From contig NZ_BMTQ01000005.1 in the NCBI RefSeq assembly GCF_014649755.1, positions 62,001 through 126,000 on the forward strand: 64,000 nt of DNA. Reading direction: 5' to 3'. A model generated the notes under the pieces. It had not been told where the DNA came from, ran no database searches, and saw only the letters and a program-made list of their open reading frames with translations. The DNA comes from Streptomyces litmocidini (GTDB taxonomy: Bacteria; Actinomycetota; Actinomycetes; Streptomycetales; Streptomycetaceae). This document shows, piece after piece, positions 1-8,248 of the stretch. Each line of letters opens with the position of its first letter. Positions within the stretch are counted from its first letter, which is position 1. Both the position numbers and the translations under genes were made by a program.

Positions 1-1381
1 GTCCCTGAACTCCTTCGTCACCCGGGAGGGCGCCGAGATCGGCCGGGCGCAGGCCATGCAGGCGCAGGCCGCGCGGGTGGAGCCGACCGCGCTCATGAAC
101 CCGGTGCTGCTCAAGCCCGGCAGCGACCGCTCCAGCCAGGTCGTCCTCATGGGCAGGCCCGTCGGCGAACTGAGCGCCCGGGGCTACCACGGCGGACGGC
201 AGGGGGAACTCCTCGAGCCGGTCCTGGCGTGCCTGGAGGAGCTGCGGGGCACGTATGACGCCGTGATCTGCGAGGGGGCGGGCAGTCCGGCCGAGATCAA
301 CCTGCGGCGCACGGACATCGTGAACATGGGCATCGCGCGGGCCGCGAAGCTGCCCGTGGTCGTGGTCGGGGACATCGACCGGGGCGGGGTCTTCGCCCAG
401 TTCTTCGGGACGACGGCGCTGCTCTCGCCGGAGGACCAGTCGCTCGTGGCGGGCTACCTCGTGAACAAGTTCCGGGGCGACGTGACGCTCCTCGAACCCG
501 GCCTCGACATGCTGCACGGGCTCACCGGCCGCCGGACCTTCGGCGTGCTGCCGTACGCGCACGGGCTCGGCATCGACGAGGAGGACGGCCTGCGCGTGTC
601 CCTGCGGGGCACCGTCCGCGAGTCGGTCGTCGCACCGCCGGTCGGCGAGGACGTGCTGCGGGTCGCCGTCTGCGCCGTGCCGCTGATGTCCAACTTCACG
701 GACGTCGACGCGCTGGCCGCCGAGCCGGGCGTCGTCGTCCGGTTCGTGGACCGGCCCGAGGAGCTCGTCGACGCGGACCTCGTCGTCGTCCCGGGCACCC
801 GGGGCACGGTGAAGGCGCTGGCGTGGCTGCGCGAGCGGGGGCTCGCCGACGCCCTCGTCCGGCGCGCGGCCGAGGGCCGGCCGGTGCTGGGCGTCTGCGG
901 CGGCTTCCAGGCCCTCGGCGAGCGCATCGAGGACGAGGTCGAGTCGAAGGCCGGCGTGGTCGACGGGCTCGGGCTGCTGCCCGTACGGGTCCGGTTCGCG
1001 CCCGAGAAGACCCTCGCCCGGCCGGTCGGCGAGGCGCTCGGCGAGCGGGTCGAGGGGTACGAGATCCACCACGGCGTGGCCGAGGTGCTCGGCGGGGACG
1101 CGTTCCTGGACGGCTGCCGGGTGGGCTCCGTGTGGGGCACCCACTGGCACGGCTCGCTGGAGAGCGACGGCTTCCGGCGGGCGTTCCTGCGGGAGGTCGC
1201 GGCGGCGGCCGGGCGGCGGTTCGTGCCGGCGCCGGACACGTCGTTCGGCGCGCTGCGCGAGGAGCAGCTCGACCGGCTCGGCGACCTGGTCGAGGAACAC
1301 GCGGACACGGACGCGCTGCTGCGGCTGATCGAGGAGGGCGCCCCGGAGGGGCTGCCGTTCGTGCCGCCGGGGGCGCCGTGA
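1..1381 (+). CDS. cobQ: Cobyric acid synthase, 5'-truncated by window edge
   Basis: Glutamine-dependent amidation of adenosyl-cobyrinic acid a,c-diamide to cobyric acid in cobalamin synthesis. The reading frame is open from base 2 (beginning SLNSFVTREGAEIGRAQA, the CobQ substrate-loop region), so the true start and P-loop lie before the window; 459 residues are visible. The dethiobiotin-synthetase-like half includes EGAGSPAEINLRRTDIVNMG. The C-terminal class I amidotransferase half has the nucleophile-elbow motif GVCGGFQALG, and THWHGSLES near the end supplies the catalytic His region. It ends in TGA and is followed by 163 non-coding bases before the chelatase gene on the same strand. Family assignment is secure. 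Confidence 0.95.
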   Translation, partial: SLNSFVTREGAEIGRAQAMQAQAARVEPTALMNPVLLKPGSDRSSQVVLMGRPVGELSARGYHGGRQGELLEPVLACLEELRGTYDAVICEGAGSPAEINLRRTDIVNMGIARAAKLPVVVVGDIDRGGVFAQFFGTTALLSPEDQSLVAGYLVNKFRGDVTLLEPGLDMLHGLTGRRTFGVLPYAHGLGIDEEDGLRVSLRGTVRESVVAPPVGEDVLRVAVCAVPLMSNFTDVDALAAEPGVVVRFVDRPEELVDADLVVVPGTRGTVKALAWLRERGLADALVRRAAEGRPVLGVCGGFQALGERIEDEVESKAGVVDGLGLLPVRVRFAPEKTLARPVGEALGERVEGYEIHHGVAEVLGGDAFLDGCRVGSVWGTHWHGSLESDGFRRAFLREVAAAAGRRFVPAPDTSFGALREEQLDRLGDLVEEHADTDALLRLIEEGAPEGLPFVPPGAP

Positions 1382-1386
1382 GCGCC

Positions 1387-1475
1387 GGCTCCCCGCGTGG
1401 GCGGGGAGCGCACGGGAAGTCCGCCCACAGCCGGGCCGACGGCGGGGCCGTCCCCGCGCGCGTGGGGAACGCCGG
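1387..1475. repeat. Two CRISPR-repeat-like hairpins 61 bp apart
   Basis: The cobQ-chelatase gap holds two similar hairpin units. TCCCCGCGTGGGCGGGGA starts at 1390 and TCCCCGCGCGCGTGGGGA starts at 1451. Their offset is exactly 61 bp, the repeat-plus-spacer period of type I-E arrays, and the core resembles actinobacterial I-E repeats. Only two degenerate copies are visible and no cas gene is present. It could equally be two GC hairpins arisen by chance. Confidence 0.3.
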
Positions 1476-1544
1476 CGGTCCCGCCCGAGGCTCACGCGCC
1501 TGCGCCCGAGCCGAACAGAAGTCACCCGAAGGAGCGAGCATCCG

Positions 1545-3626
1545 ATGAACACCCGCTACCCGTTCACCGCCGTCGTCGGCATGGACGACCTGCGGCTCGC
1601 GCTGCTGCTGACGGCCGTCAGCCCGGCCGTGGGCGGCGTGCTGGTGCGGGGTGAGAAGGGCACGGCGAAGAGCACCGCCGTCCGCGCGCTCGCCGAGCTG
1701 CTGCCCGAGGTCCCGGTGGTCGCGGGCTGCCGCTTCAGCTGCGACCCCGACTCGCCCGACCCCGGCTGCCCCGACGGGCCGCACGGCAACGCGCCGGGCA
1801 CCTCCCGTCCCGCCCGGATGGTCGAGCTGCCCGTCGGCGCCTCCGAGGACCGGCTCGTCGGCGCGCTCGACATCGAGAAGGCGCTCGCCGAGGGCGTGAA
1901 GGCCTTCGAACCGGGGCTGCTCGCCGCCGCCCACCGGGGGATCCTCTACGTCGACGAGGTCAACCTCCTGCACGATCACCTCATCGACCTCCTCCTGGAC
2001 GCGGCCGCCATGGGCGCCTCCCACGTGGAGCGCGAGGGCGTCTCCGTGCGGCACGCCGCCCGCTTCCTGCTCGTCGGGACCATGAACCCCGAGGAGGGCG
2101 AGCTGCGGCCGCAGCTGCTCGACCGGTTCGGTCTCACCGTCGAGGTGGCCGCCTCGCGGGACCCCGAGCAGCGGGTCGAGGTCGTGCGGCGGCGGCTCGC
2201 GTTCGAGGACGACCCGGCCGCCTTCGCCGCCCGCTGGGCCGACGAGGAGACGGCGCTGCGCGAACGGATCGTCACCGCCCGGAAGTTGCTGCCCCGGGTG
2301 ACGCTCGGGGACGCGGTGCTGCTCCAGATCGCCGCGACCTGCGCGGCGTTCGAGGTGGACGGCATGCGCGCCGACATCGTGATGGCCCGGGCCGCGACCG
2401 CGCTCGCCGCCTGGGCCGGACGGACCGAGGTCACCTCGGAGGACGTGCGGCAGGCCGCGCTCCTGGCCCTCCCCCACCGGCGGCGGCGCTCGCCCTTCGA
2501 CGCGCCCGGCCTCGACGAGGACAAGCTCGACGAGACCCTGGAGCAGTTCAAGGGGGACGAGCCGGACGAGGATCCCGAGCCCGACGGGCCGGGTGACGGC
2601 GGTCCCGGTGGCGGCGGTCCCGACGGCGGCGGTCCCGACGGCGGGGGCATCCCGCCGCAGGGCGAGGGGCCCGACGGTCCCGCGCCCGAGTCTGCCGGGG
2701 CCCCGGAGGGCACGCCCGCCCCGCAGGACGCCCCGCAGGACGCCCCGCAGGGCTCCGGCGCCGGTGAGCGCGGGGCCGTCAAGGCCGGCGAGCCCTTCCG
2801 TACGAAGGTGCTGAGCGTGCCCGGTCTCGGCGAGGGAGCGGCCGGGCGCCGTTCCCGGGCCCGCACCGAGCACGGCCGCACCACCGGCTCCACCCGGCCC
2901 CGGGGCGCGCTGACCAAGCTGCACCTGGCCGCGACCGTCCGGGCCGCCGCCCCGCACCAGCGGGCCCGCGGACGGTCCGGGCCCGGGCTCGTGGTCCGCC
3001 GCGACGACCTGCGGCAGGCGACCCGGGAGGGGCGCGAGGGGAACCTGGTGCTCTTCGCCGTCGACGCCTCCGGCTCCATGGCCGCGCGGCAGCGGATGAG
3101 CGCCGTGAAGGGCGCCGTGCTCTCGCTGCTGCTCGACGCCTACCAGCGGCGCGACAAGGTCGGTCTCGTCACCTTCCGGGGGCGGGACGCCGAGGTCGCG
3201 CTGCCGCCGACCTCGTCCGTGGACGCGGCCGCCGCCCGGCTGGAGAAGCTTCCGACCGGAGGCCGTACGCCGCTGTCCGCCGGGCTGCTCAAGGCCCATG
3301 ACGTGCTGCGGGTCGAGCGGCTGCGGGACCCCTCGCGCCGCCCGCTGCTCGTCGTCGTGACCGACGGGCGGGCGACCGGCGGCGGCGCCGACCCTGTGGC
3401 GCTCGCGGCCCGCGCGGCGCGGCTGCACGCGGCCGAGGGCACGGCGTCGGTGGTCGTGGACTGCGAGACCGGCCCGGTGCGGCTCGGACTCGCGGGGGCC
3501 CTGGCGCGCGAACTCGGCGGCACCGCCGTCACCTTGGACGAGCTGCGCGCCGACTCGATCGCCGGCCTCGTCAGGGACGTACAGGCTGCAGGACAGACAA
3601 CGCAGACAGCATGGAGGGCCGCTTAA
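1545..3626 (+). CDS. MoxR-type AAA ATPase/VWA chelatase subunit (ChlI-ChlD fusion type), putative cobaltochelatase component
   Basis: Putative ATPase subunit for metal insertion into the corrin ring, working with a CobN-type subunit (not in the window). The 693 residues begin with an AAA domain carrying Walker A GEKGTAKST near residues 36-44, Walker B ILYVDEVNLL and sensor motif GTMNPEEGELRPQLLDRFG. An acidic Gly/Pro/Asp-rich linker covers about residues 330-410. A C-terminal von Willebrand A domain has the MIDAS motif DASGSM near residue 507 and VVVTDGRATGG. This ChlI-D fusion layout is usual for cobalamin loci of actinomycetes. The stop TAA overlaps the ATG of cobO (TAATG), so the two are probably translationally coupled. 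Mg-chelatase activity is less likely given the neighbours. Confidence 0.9.
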   Translation: MNTRYPFTAVVGMDDLRLALLLTAVSPAVGGVLVRGEKGTAKSTAVRALAELLPEVPVVAGCRFSCDPDSPDPGCPDGPHGNAPGTSRPARMVELPVGASEDRLVGALDIEKALAEGVKAFEPGLLAAAHRGILYVDEVNLLHDHLIDLLLDAAAMGASHVEREGVSVRHAARFLLVGTMNPEEGELRPQLLDRFGLTVEVAASRDPEQRVEVVRRRLAFEDDPAAFAARWADEETALRERIVTARKLLPRVTLGDAVLLQIAATCAAFEVDGMRADIVMARAATALAAWAGRTEVTSEDVRQAALLALPHRRRRSPFDAPGLDEDKLDETLEQFKGDEPDEDPEPDGPGDGGPGGGGPDGGGPDGGGIPPQGEGPDGPAPESAGAPEGTPAPQDAPQDAPQGSGAGERGAVKAGEPFRTKVLSVPGLGEGAAGRRSRARTEHGRTTGSTRPRGALTKLHLAATVRAAAPHQRARGRSGPGLVVRRDDLRQATREGREGNLVLFAVDASGSMAARQRMSAVKGAVLSLLLDAYQRRDKVGLVTFRGRDAEVALPPTSSVDAAAARLEKLPTGGRTPLSAGLLKAHDVLRVERLRDPSRRPLLVVVTDGRATGGGADPVALAARAARLHAAEGTASVVVDCETGPVRLGLAGALARELGGTAVTLDELRADSIAGLVRDVQAAGQTTQTAWRAA

Positions 3627-4234
3627 TGCCGCAGGGACAGCCGACCGTCGTGCCCGACGACGGCCTCACCACCCGTCAGCGCCGCAACCGGGCGCTGGTG
3701 ATGGTGCACACCGGCGTCGGCAAGGGGAAGTCGACCGCCGCGTTCGGCATGGCGCTGCGCGCCTGGAACCAGGGCTGGCCGATCGGGGTGTTCCAGTTCG
3801 TCAAGTCCGCCAAGTGGCGGGTCGGCGAGGAGAACGCCCTCAAGGCGCTCGGCGAGACCGGCAAGGGCGGCACGGTCACCTGGAACAAGATGGGCGAGGG
3901 CTGGTCCTGGATCCAGCGCGAGGTCGCCGAGGGCGAGCAGTCCCACGAGGAGAAGGCCCGCGAGGGCTGGGAGCAGGTCAAGCGCGACCTCGCCGAGGAG
4001 AAGTACAAGTTCTACGTCCTCGACGAGTTCGCGTACCTGCTGCACTGGGGCTGGATCGACGTCGAGGAGGTCGTCGAGGTGCTGCGCGACCGTCCCGGTC
4101 AGCAGCACGTCGTCATCACCGGCCGCAACGCGCCGCAGGAGCTCCAGGACTTCGCCGACCTGGTGACCGACATGTCGAAGGTGAAGCACCCGATGGACGC
4201 GGGTCAGAAGGGCCAGCGGGGCATCGAGTGGTAG
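3626..4234 (+). CDS. cobO: Cob(I)yrinic acid a,c-diamide adenosyltransferase
   Basis: Adds the 5'-deoxyadenosyl group from ATP to the corrinoid cobalt. The 202 residues contain the P-loop GVGKGKST near residue 31, the family motif VFQFVKSAKWRVGEENAL, and VLDEFAYLLHWGWID in the C-terminal half, all typical of CobO/BtuR. An upstream in-frame ATG exists at 3611, but the ATG at 3626 overlaps the chelatase stop and has a GGAGGG ribosome-binding site at the right distance, so it was chosen. Its own stop overlaps the GTG of cobB by 7 bases. The order chelatase-cobO-cobB forms a tight operon. Confidence 0.95.
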   Translation: MPQGQPTVVPDDGLTTRQRRNRALVMVHTGVGKGKSTAAFGMALRAWNQGWPIGVFQFVKSAKWRVGEENALKALGETGKGGTVTWNKMGEGWSWIQREVAEGEQSHEEKAREGWEQVKRDLAEEKYKFYVLDEFAYLLHWGWIDVEEVVEVLRDRPGQQHVVITGRNAPQELQDFADLVTDMSKVKHPMDAGQKGQRGIEW

Positions 4235-5628
4235 CACGTCTCGTCATCGCCGCGCCGTCGTCCGGCGCGGGCAAGACCACGGTCGCGACCGGCCTGATGG
4301 CCGCGTTCGCCGGCCGTGGTCTGGCGGTGTCCCCGCACAAGGTCGGGCCCGACTACATCGACCCGGGCTACCACGCGCTCGCGACCGGCCGTCCGGGCCG
4401 CAACCTCGACGCGTACATGTGCGGTACGGGGCTGGTCGCGCCGCTCTTCCTGCACGGGGCGCGCGGCTGCGACCTGGCCGTGGTCGAGGGGGTCATGGGC
4501 CTGTACGACGGCGCCGCCGACCAGGGCGAACTGGCGTCCACCGCGCAGGTCGCGAAGCTGCTCAAGGCGCCGGTGGTCCTCGTCGTCGACGCCTCCTCGC
4601 AGTCGCGGTCGGTGGCGGCGCTCGTGCACGGGTTCGCGTCCTGGGACCCGGAGGTGCGGATCGGGGGCGTGATCCTCAACAAGGTCGCGACGGACCGGCA
4701 CGAGCACCTGCTGCGGGAGGCGCTCGGCGAGTCCGGGGTGCCGGTGCTGGGCGTGCTGCGGCGGGCCCCCGCCGTCTCGACTCCGTCGCGGCACCTGGGT
4801 CTCGTGCCGGTCGCCGAGCGGCAGGCTCAGGCCGTGGAAGCCGTGGCCGCCCAGGCGGAGCAGGTGCTCCGGGGGTGCGACCTGGACGCACTGCTGGCGC
4901 TCGCGCGGTCGGCGCCTGGACTGCACGCCGAGCCGTGGGACGCCCACGGGTCGTGGGCGGGCGTTCCGCGGGGCGGAACCGGTGGGCACGACCCGGCCAC
5001 CGGGCCGCGGGCAACGAACGAGCGCGGCCGCGGGCCGGTGGTGGCGGTCGCCGGAGGCGCCGCGTTCACGTTCTCGTACGCCGAGCACACGGAGCTGCTC
5101 CGGGCCGCCGGCGCCGAGGTCGTCACGTTCGACCCGCTGCGGGACGAAGCCCTCCCCGAGGGGACGAGCGGGCTCGTCATCGGCGGCGGCTTCCCCGAGA
5201 TGTACGGCGAGCAGCTGTCCGCCAACGAACCCCTCCGCAAGGCCGTCGCCGAACTGGCGGCCTCCGGCGCGCCCGTCGCCGCCGAGTGCGCCGGGCTGCT
5301 GTACCTGGCGCGGTCGCTCGACGGGACGCCGATGTGCGGGGTGCTCGACGCCGACGCGCGGATGTCGGAGCGGCTCACGCTCGGCTACCGGGACGCCGTC
5401 GCCGTGAACGACAGCGTCCTCGCGCCCGCCGGGACGCGGATGCGGGGGCACGAGTTCCACCGCACCGTGATCGAGCCGGGCGCCGGACCGCTGGCGGCCT
5501 GGGGGCTGCGGCAGCCCGAGCGGCGCGTCGAGGGCTTCGTGCGGGGCGGGGTGCACGCCAGCTACGTGCACACCCACTGGGCGGGGTCCCCCGGGGTGGC
5601 CGCGCGGTTCGTGGAGCACTGCGCGTGA
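4228..5628 (+). CDS. cobB: Cobyrinate a,c-diamide synthase
   Basis: Glutamine-dependent ATP-driven amidation of the a and c carboxylates of (hydrogeno)cobyrinic acid. The 466 residues start at a GTG overlapping the end of cobO. The N-terminal P-loop is APSSGAGKTT (residues 9-18), followed by HKVGPDYIDPGYH, a CobB/CbiA signature. The amidotransferase domain carries the nucleophile Cys in AAECAGLLYLA (about residue 354) and the His region VHTHWAG near the end. A short Gly/Arg-rich stretch at about residues 240-270 separates the halves. It ends 2 bases from the convergent ZIP gene. Confidence 0.95.
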   Translation: MVARLVIAAPSSGAGKTTVATGLMAAFAGRGLAVSPHKVGPDYIDPGYHALATGRPGRNLDAYMCGTGLVAPLFLHGARGCDLAVVEGVMGLYDGAADQGELASTAQVAKLLKAPVVLVVDASSQSRSVAALVHGFASWDPEVRIGGVILNKVATDRHEHLLREALGESGVPVLGVLRRAPAVSTPSRHLGLVPVAERQAQAVEAVAAQAEQVLRGCDLDALLALARSAPGLHAEPWDAHGSWAGVPRGGTGGHDPATGPRATNERGRGPVVAVAGGAAFTFSYAEHTELLRAAGAEVVTFDPLRDEALPEGTSGLVIGGGFPEMYGEQLSANEPLRKAVAELAASGAPVAAECAGLLYLARSLDGTPMCGVLDADARMSERLTLGYRDAVAVNDSVLAPAGTRMRGHEFHRTVIEPGAGPLAAWGLRQPERRVEGFVRGGVHASYVHTHWAGSPGVAARFVEHCA

Positions 5629-5630
5629 GC

Positions 5631-6359
5631 TCAGCCGCCGGAGACGCCCACCACGAACCAGATGAAGGCCACGCCCGCCACCGTGCACAGCACGGTGGAG
5701 CGGGCGGGGTGTTCGTGGTGGGCCTCCGGCAGGATCTCGGCCGCGGCGAGGTAGAGCAGGGCGCCGCCGAAGAAGCCGAGATAGCAGCCGAGCAGTTCCT
5801 CCGGAAGGGTGAACAGGGTGGCGAGCCCGGCGCCGGCGAGCGGGGCGACGGCGTCCGCGACGAGCATGGCGAGGGCCTTGCGGCGGGCGTTCCCGTAGAG
5901 GCTCGTGATCGTGTACGTGTTGAAGCCGTCGGCGAAGTCGTGGGTGATGACGGCGAGCGCGACGGTGGCGCCCATGCCGCCGCTGACCTGGAAGGCGGCG
6001 CCGAGCGCGATGCCGTCCATCAGGCTGTGGAGGACCATCGCGGCGGCCGCGGTGAGGCCGACCTGAGGAACCCTCTCGTCGGCGCCGACGCCGTGGGCGG
6101 CGCGGTTGACGGCGAGGAGGCGTTCGACGACGTGCGCGAAGAGGAAGCCGCCGACGAAGAGCAGCAGGGCCTCCGGGACGCCGAAGACCTTCTTCCCCGC
6201 GGCCTCCAGGGCCTCCGGCAGGAGGTCGAGTCCGACGACGCCGAGCATGAGTCCGCCGGCGAGGCCGAGGACGAGGTGGCGGCGGTCGGTGACGCGCCCG
6301 GCGACCCAGCCGCCGAAGAGCGTCATGAGGAACGCGCCGAGCGCGACGACTACTGCCAT
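5631..6359 (-). CDS. ZIP-family divalent metal transporter
   Basis: Predicted inner-membrane transporter of 242 residues with about eight hydrophobic segments. Metal-site motifs of the ZIP family are visible: HSLMDGIALG in TM4 and ITHDFADGFN in TM5, where His, Asp and Asn/Gly residues bind metal. Substrate is probably Zn2+ or another divalent cation. Its position inside a cobalamin cluster makes cobalt conceivable, but that is inference only. The gene runs against cobB and its start lies only 21 bp from the GTG of the CbiG-like gene, so the two divergent promoters must overlap or reach into coding sequence. Confidence 0.85.
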   Translation of the reverse strand: MAVVVALGAFLMTLFGGWVAGRVTDRRHLVLGLAGGLMLGVVGLDLLPEALEAAGKKVFGVPEALLLFVGGFLFAHVVERLLAVNRAAHGVGADERVPQVGLTAAAAMVLHSLMDGIALGAAFQVSGGMGATVALAVITHDFADGFNTYTITSLYGNARRKALAMLVADAVAPLAGAGLATLFTLPEELLGCYLGFFGGALLYLAAAEILPEAHHEHPARSTVLCTVAGVAFIWFVVGVSGG

Positions 6360-6380
6360 GGGCCTTTGCTATCGGATGGG

Positions 6381-7082
6381 GTGGCGGGTGCGCACCTCGG
6401 CGTCGGGGCCCGGCCGGGGACGACCGTGGACGAGCTGCTGGCGCTGATCGGGGAGGCCCTGCGGGAGGCGGGGCTTCCGGCCGGGTGCGTGCGGTCGCTC
6501 GCCACGCTGGACGCGCGGGCCGCCGAGCCGGGGATCGTGGCGGCCGCGGCGGCCCTGGGAGTGCCGGTGCGGGGGTTCTCGGCCCGGGAGCTGGCGGTCG
6601 TTCCCGTACCGCATCCTTCGCCGCTGCCGCTGGCCGCGACGGGCACGGCCTCCGTGGCGGAGGCCGCGGCGCTGCTCGCGGCGGGTGCGGCCGGGGAGGC
6701 GGGGTCGGAGGCGGGCGCGGGGTCGGAGGCCGGTGCGGGCGCGGGTACGGAAGCCGGTGCGGGCGCGGGGTCGGAAGCCGGTGCGGGCGCGGGGTCGGAA
6801 GCCGGTGCGGGCGCGGGGTCGGAAGCCGGTGCGGCGGCGGTGGCAGGCGCCGGGGCGGGTGGCCGGGCGGGGCCCGGGGCGCCGCTCGTCGGGCGGGGCG
6901 GGCCCGTGTTGGTCGTCCCGAAGCGGAAATCTCGGCGCGCGACCTGCGCGATCGCCGCTTTCGTCCCGGTTCGTCCGAACGAAGTGACGTCCGTCGCACG
7001 GTTGTTGCCCTTGACGCACGGGTACATCGCTGGCGAGCCTGGCTCACCCCCCACCATCCCCACCCCCCACACGACGGCGGCC
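6381..7082 (+). CDS. CbiG/CobE-like cobalamin protein domain, reads in frame into cobC
   Basis: Starts at GTG 6381 with LGVGARPGTTVDELLALI, continues with GFSARELAVVPVPHPS and finishes with VVPKRKSRRATCAIA. This is the pattern of the CbiG C-terminal domain (CobE type), which acts at the ring-opening/deacetylation step of cobalamin synthesis. Between the two conserved parts lies an Ala/Gly/Glu repeat insert encoded by a 24-bp minisatellite. No stop codon follows: the frame runs through about 120 bases of poor codon bias into the cobC ATG at 7083. The coordinates therefore mark a domain, and the real product may be a 586-residue fusion ending at 8141. Confidence 0.6.
6721..6840 (+). repeat. 24-bp minisatellite, five copies, inside the CbiG-like gene
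   Basis: Five head-to-tail copies of a 24-bp unit (cores GGAAGCCGGTGCGGGCGCGG, preceded by GGTC or GTAC) start at 6721, 6745, 6769, 6793 and 6817. The last copy diverges at its end and a partial degenerate copy precedes at 6701-6720. Each unit encodes eight residues, GSEAGAGA in phase, so copy-number change keeps the frame. Confidence 0.9.
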
Positions 7083-8141
7083 ATGGACACGCACACGCAC
7101 ACCGACGCCCACGACCTGCGCCACCACGGTGACGCCGAGGTCCGGGACGAGAAACTCATCGACCTGGCGGTCAACGTCCGGACGAACACCCCGCCGGACT
7201 GGCTGCGGAAGCGGATCGCCGACTCGCTGACCGGTCTCGCCGCCTACCCGGACGGCCGGGCCGCGCGGGCCGCGGTCGCCGAGCGGCACGACCTGCCCGC
7301 GAAGCGGGTGCTCCTGACGGCCGGCGCGGCGGAGGCCTTCGTCCTGCTCGCGCGGGCCCTGCCGGTGCGGCGGCCGGTGGTGGTGCACCCCCAGTTCACC
7401 GAGCCGGAGGCGGCGCTGAGGGACGCCGGGCACGAGGTGGAGCGGGTGCTGCTGCGCGAGGAGGACGGCTTCCGGCTGGATCCGGCGGCGGTTCCGGAGG
7501 ACGCGGACCTGGTGGTGATCGGGAACCCGACGAACCCGACCTCCGTGCTGCACCCGGCCGCCTCGATCGCCGCGCTCGCCCGTCCGGGCCGGACCCTGGT
7601 GGTCGACGAGGCGTTCATGGACGCGGTGCCGGGTGAGCGGGAGTCGCTGGCCGGGCGGACCGACGTGCCGGGGCTCGTGGTGCTGCGGAGCCTCACCAAG
7701 ACCTGGGGGCTCGCCGGGCTGCGGATCGGGTACGTGCTGGCCGAGCCGGAGACGATCGGGGCCCTGGAGCGGACGCAGCCGCTGTGGCCCGTGTCGACGC
7801 CCGCCCTGGTGGCGGCGGAGGCGTGCATGACGCGGGCGGCGCTCGCGGAGGCGGAGCACGCGGCGCACCGGATCGGGGTGGAGCGGGCCCATCTGCTGGC
7901 CGGGCTCGCGGAGTTCGACGAGGTGCGCACGGTGGAGGGGGCGGAGGGCCCCTTCGTGCTGCTGCGGATCGACGGGGCGGACGCGGTGCGGGAGCGGCTG
8001 CGGTCGCTGGGGTTCGCGGCCCGCCGGGGCGACACGTTCCCGGGGCTCGACCGGAACTGGCTGCGGCTGGCGGTCCGGGACCGGGTGACGACGAACCGTT
8101 TCCTGCAGGCGCTGGACCAGGCACTGCTGATCGGCGGTTGA
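7083..8141 (+). CDS. cobC: PLP-dependent aminotransferase-like protein CobC (Rv2231c type)
   Basis: Fold-type I PLP enzyme of the HisC/CobD superfamily; CobD decarboxylates threonine phosphate for the aminopropanol arm, and actinobacterial CobC members of this group sit in cobalamin clusters. The 352 residues begin MDTHTHTDAHDLRHHGD, a His-rich start. NVRTNTPPDWL, the PLP-binding region NPTNPTS, the Asp in VVDEAF and the Schiff-base Lys in SLTKTWGLAGLRIGY (about residue 205) are all present. The start was chosen because conserved sequence begins there, but no good ribosome-binding site precedes it. The frame is open upstream into the CbiG-like domain, so fusion or coupled translation is possible. 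Confidence 0.85.
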   Translation: MDTHTHTDAHDLRHHGDAEVRDEKLIDLAVNVRTNTPPDWLRKRIADSLTGLAAYPDGRAARAAVAERHDLPAKRVLLTAGAAEAFVLLARALPVRRPVVVHPQFTEPEAALRDAGHEVERVLLREEDGFRLDPAAVPEDADLVVIGNPTNPTSVLHPAASIAALARPGRTLVVDEAFMDAVPGERESLAGRTDVPGLVVLRSLTKTWGLAGLRIGYVLAEPETIGALERTQPLWPVSTPALVAAEACMTRAALAEAEHAAHRIGVERAHLLAGLAEFDEVRTVEGAEGPFVLLRIDGADAVRERLRSLGFAARRGDTFPGLDRNWLRLAVRDRVTTNRFLQALDQALLIGG

Positions 8142-8168
8142 TCGCCCCGCCGGGGCGTGCGGAAGGGC

Positions 8169-8202
8169 CCGGGGAGGGCGGCGTCGTCACCGCCCTCCCC
8201 GG
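8169..8202. terminator. Strong hairpin between convergent cobC and LAETG gene
   Basis: Perfect 13-bp stem CCGGGGAGGGCGG / CCGCCCTCCCCGG with an 8-base loop, placed between two convergent genes. It probably acts in both directions. There is no T-run, as is common in Streptomyces. Confidence 0.8.
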
Positions 8203-8248
8203 ACCCCCGCTTCCCTCCCGGCGCCCCCGGCGCTTCCCCCTCGGGCCG

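Noticed and set aside
1382..1544. Cobalamin riboswitch in the cobQ-chelatase gap
   Set aside because: No B12-box-like conserved segment could be recognised on either strand; the gap only shows GC hairpins.
696..3428. 910-codon open frame on the minus strand opposite cobQ and the chelatase gene
   Set aside because: Arg/Pro/Gly-rich, no domain; antisense of well-supported genes and a product of high GC.
4204..7047. 947-codon minus-strand open frame with long HRLPTPRP repeats
   Set aside because: Its repeats are the antisense of the cbiG minisatellite and the rest is antisense to cobB, apart from the out-of-frame ZIP gene.
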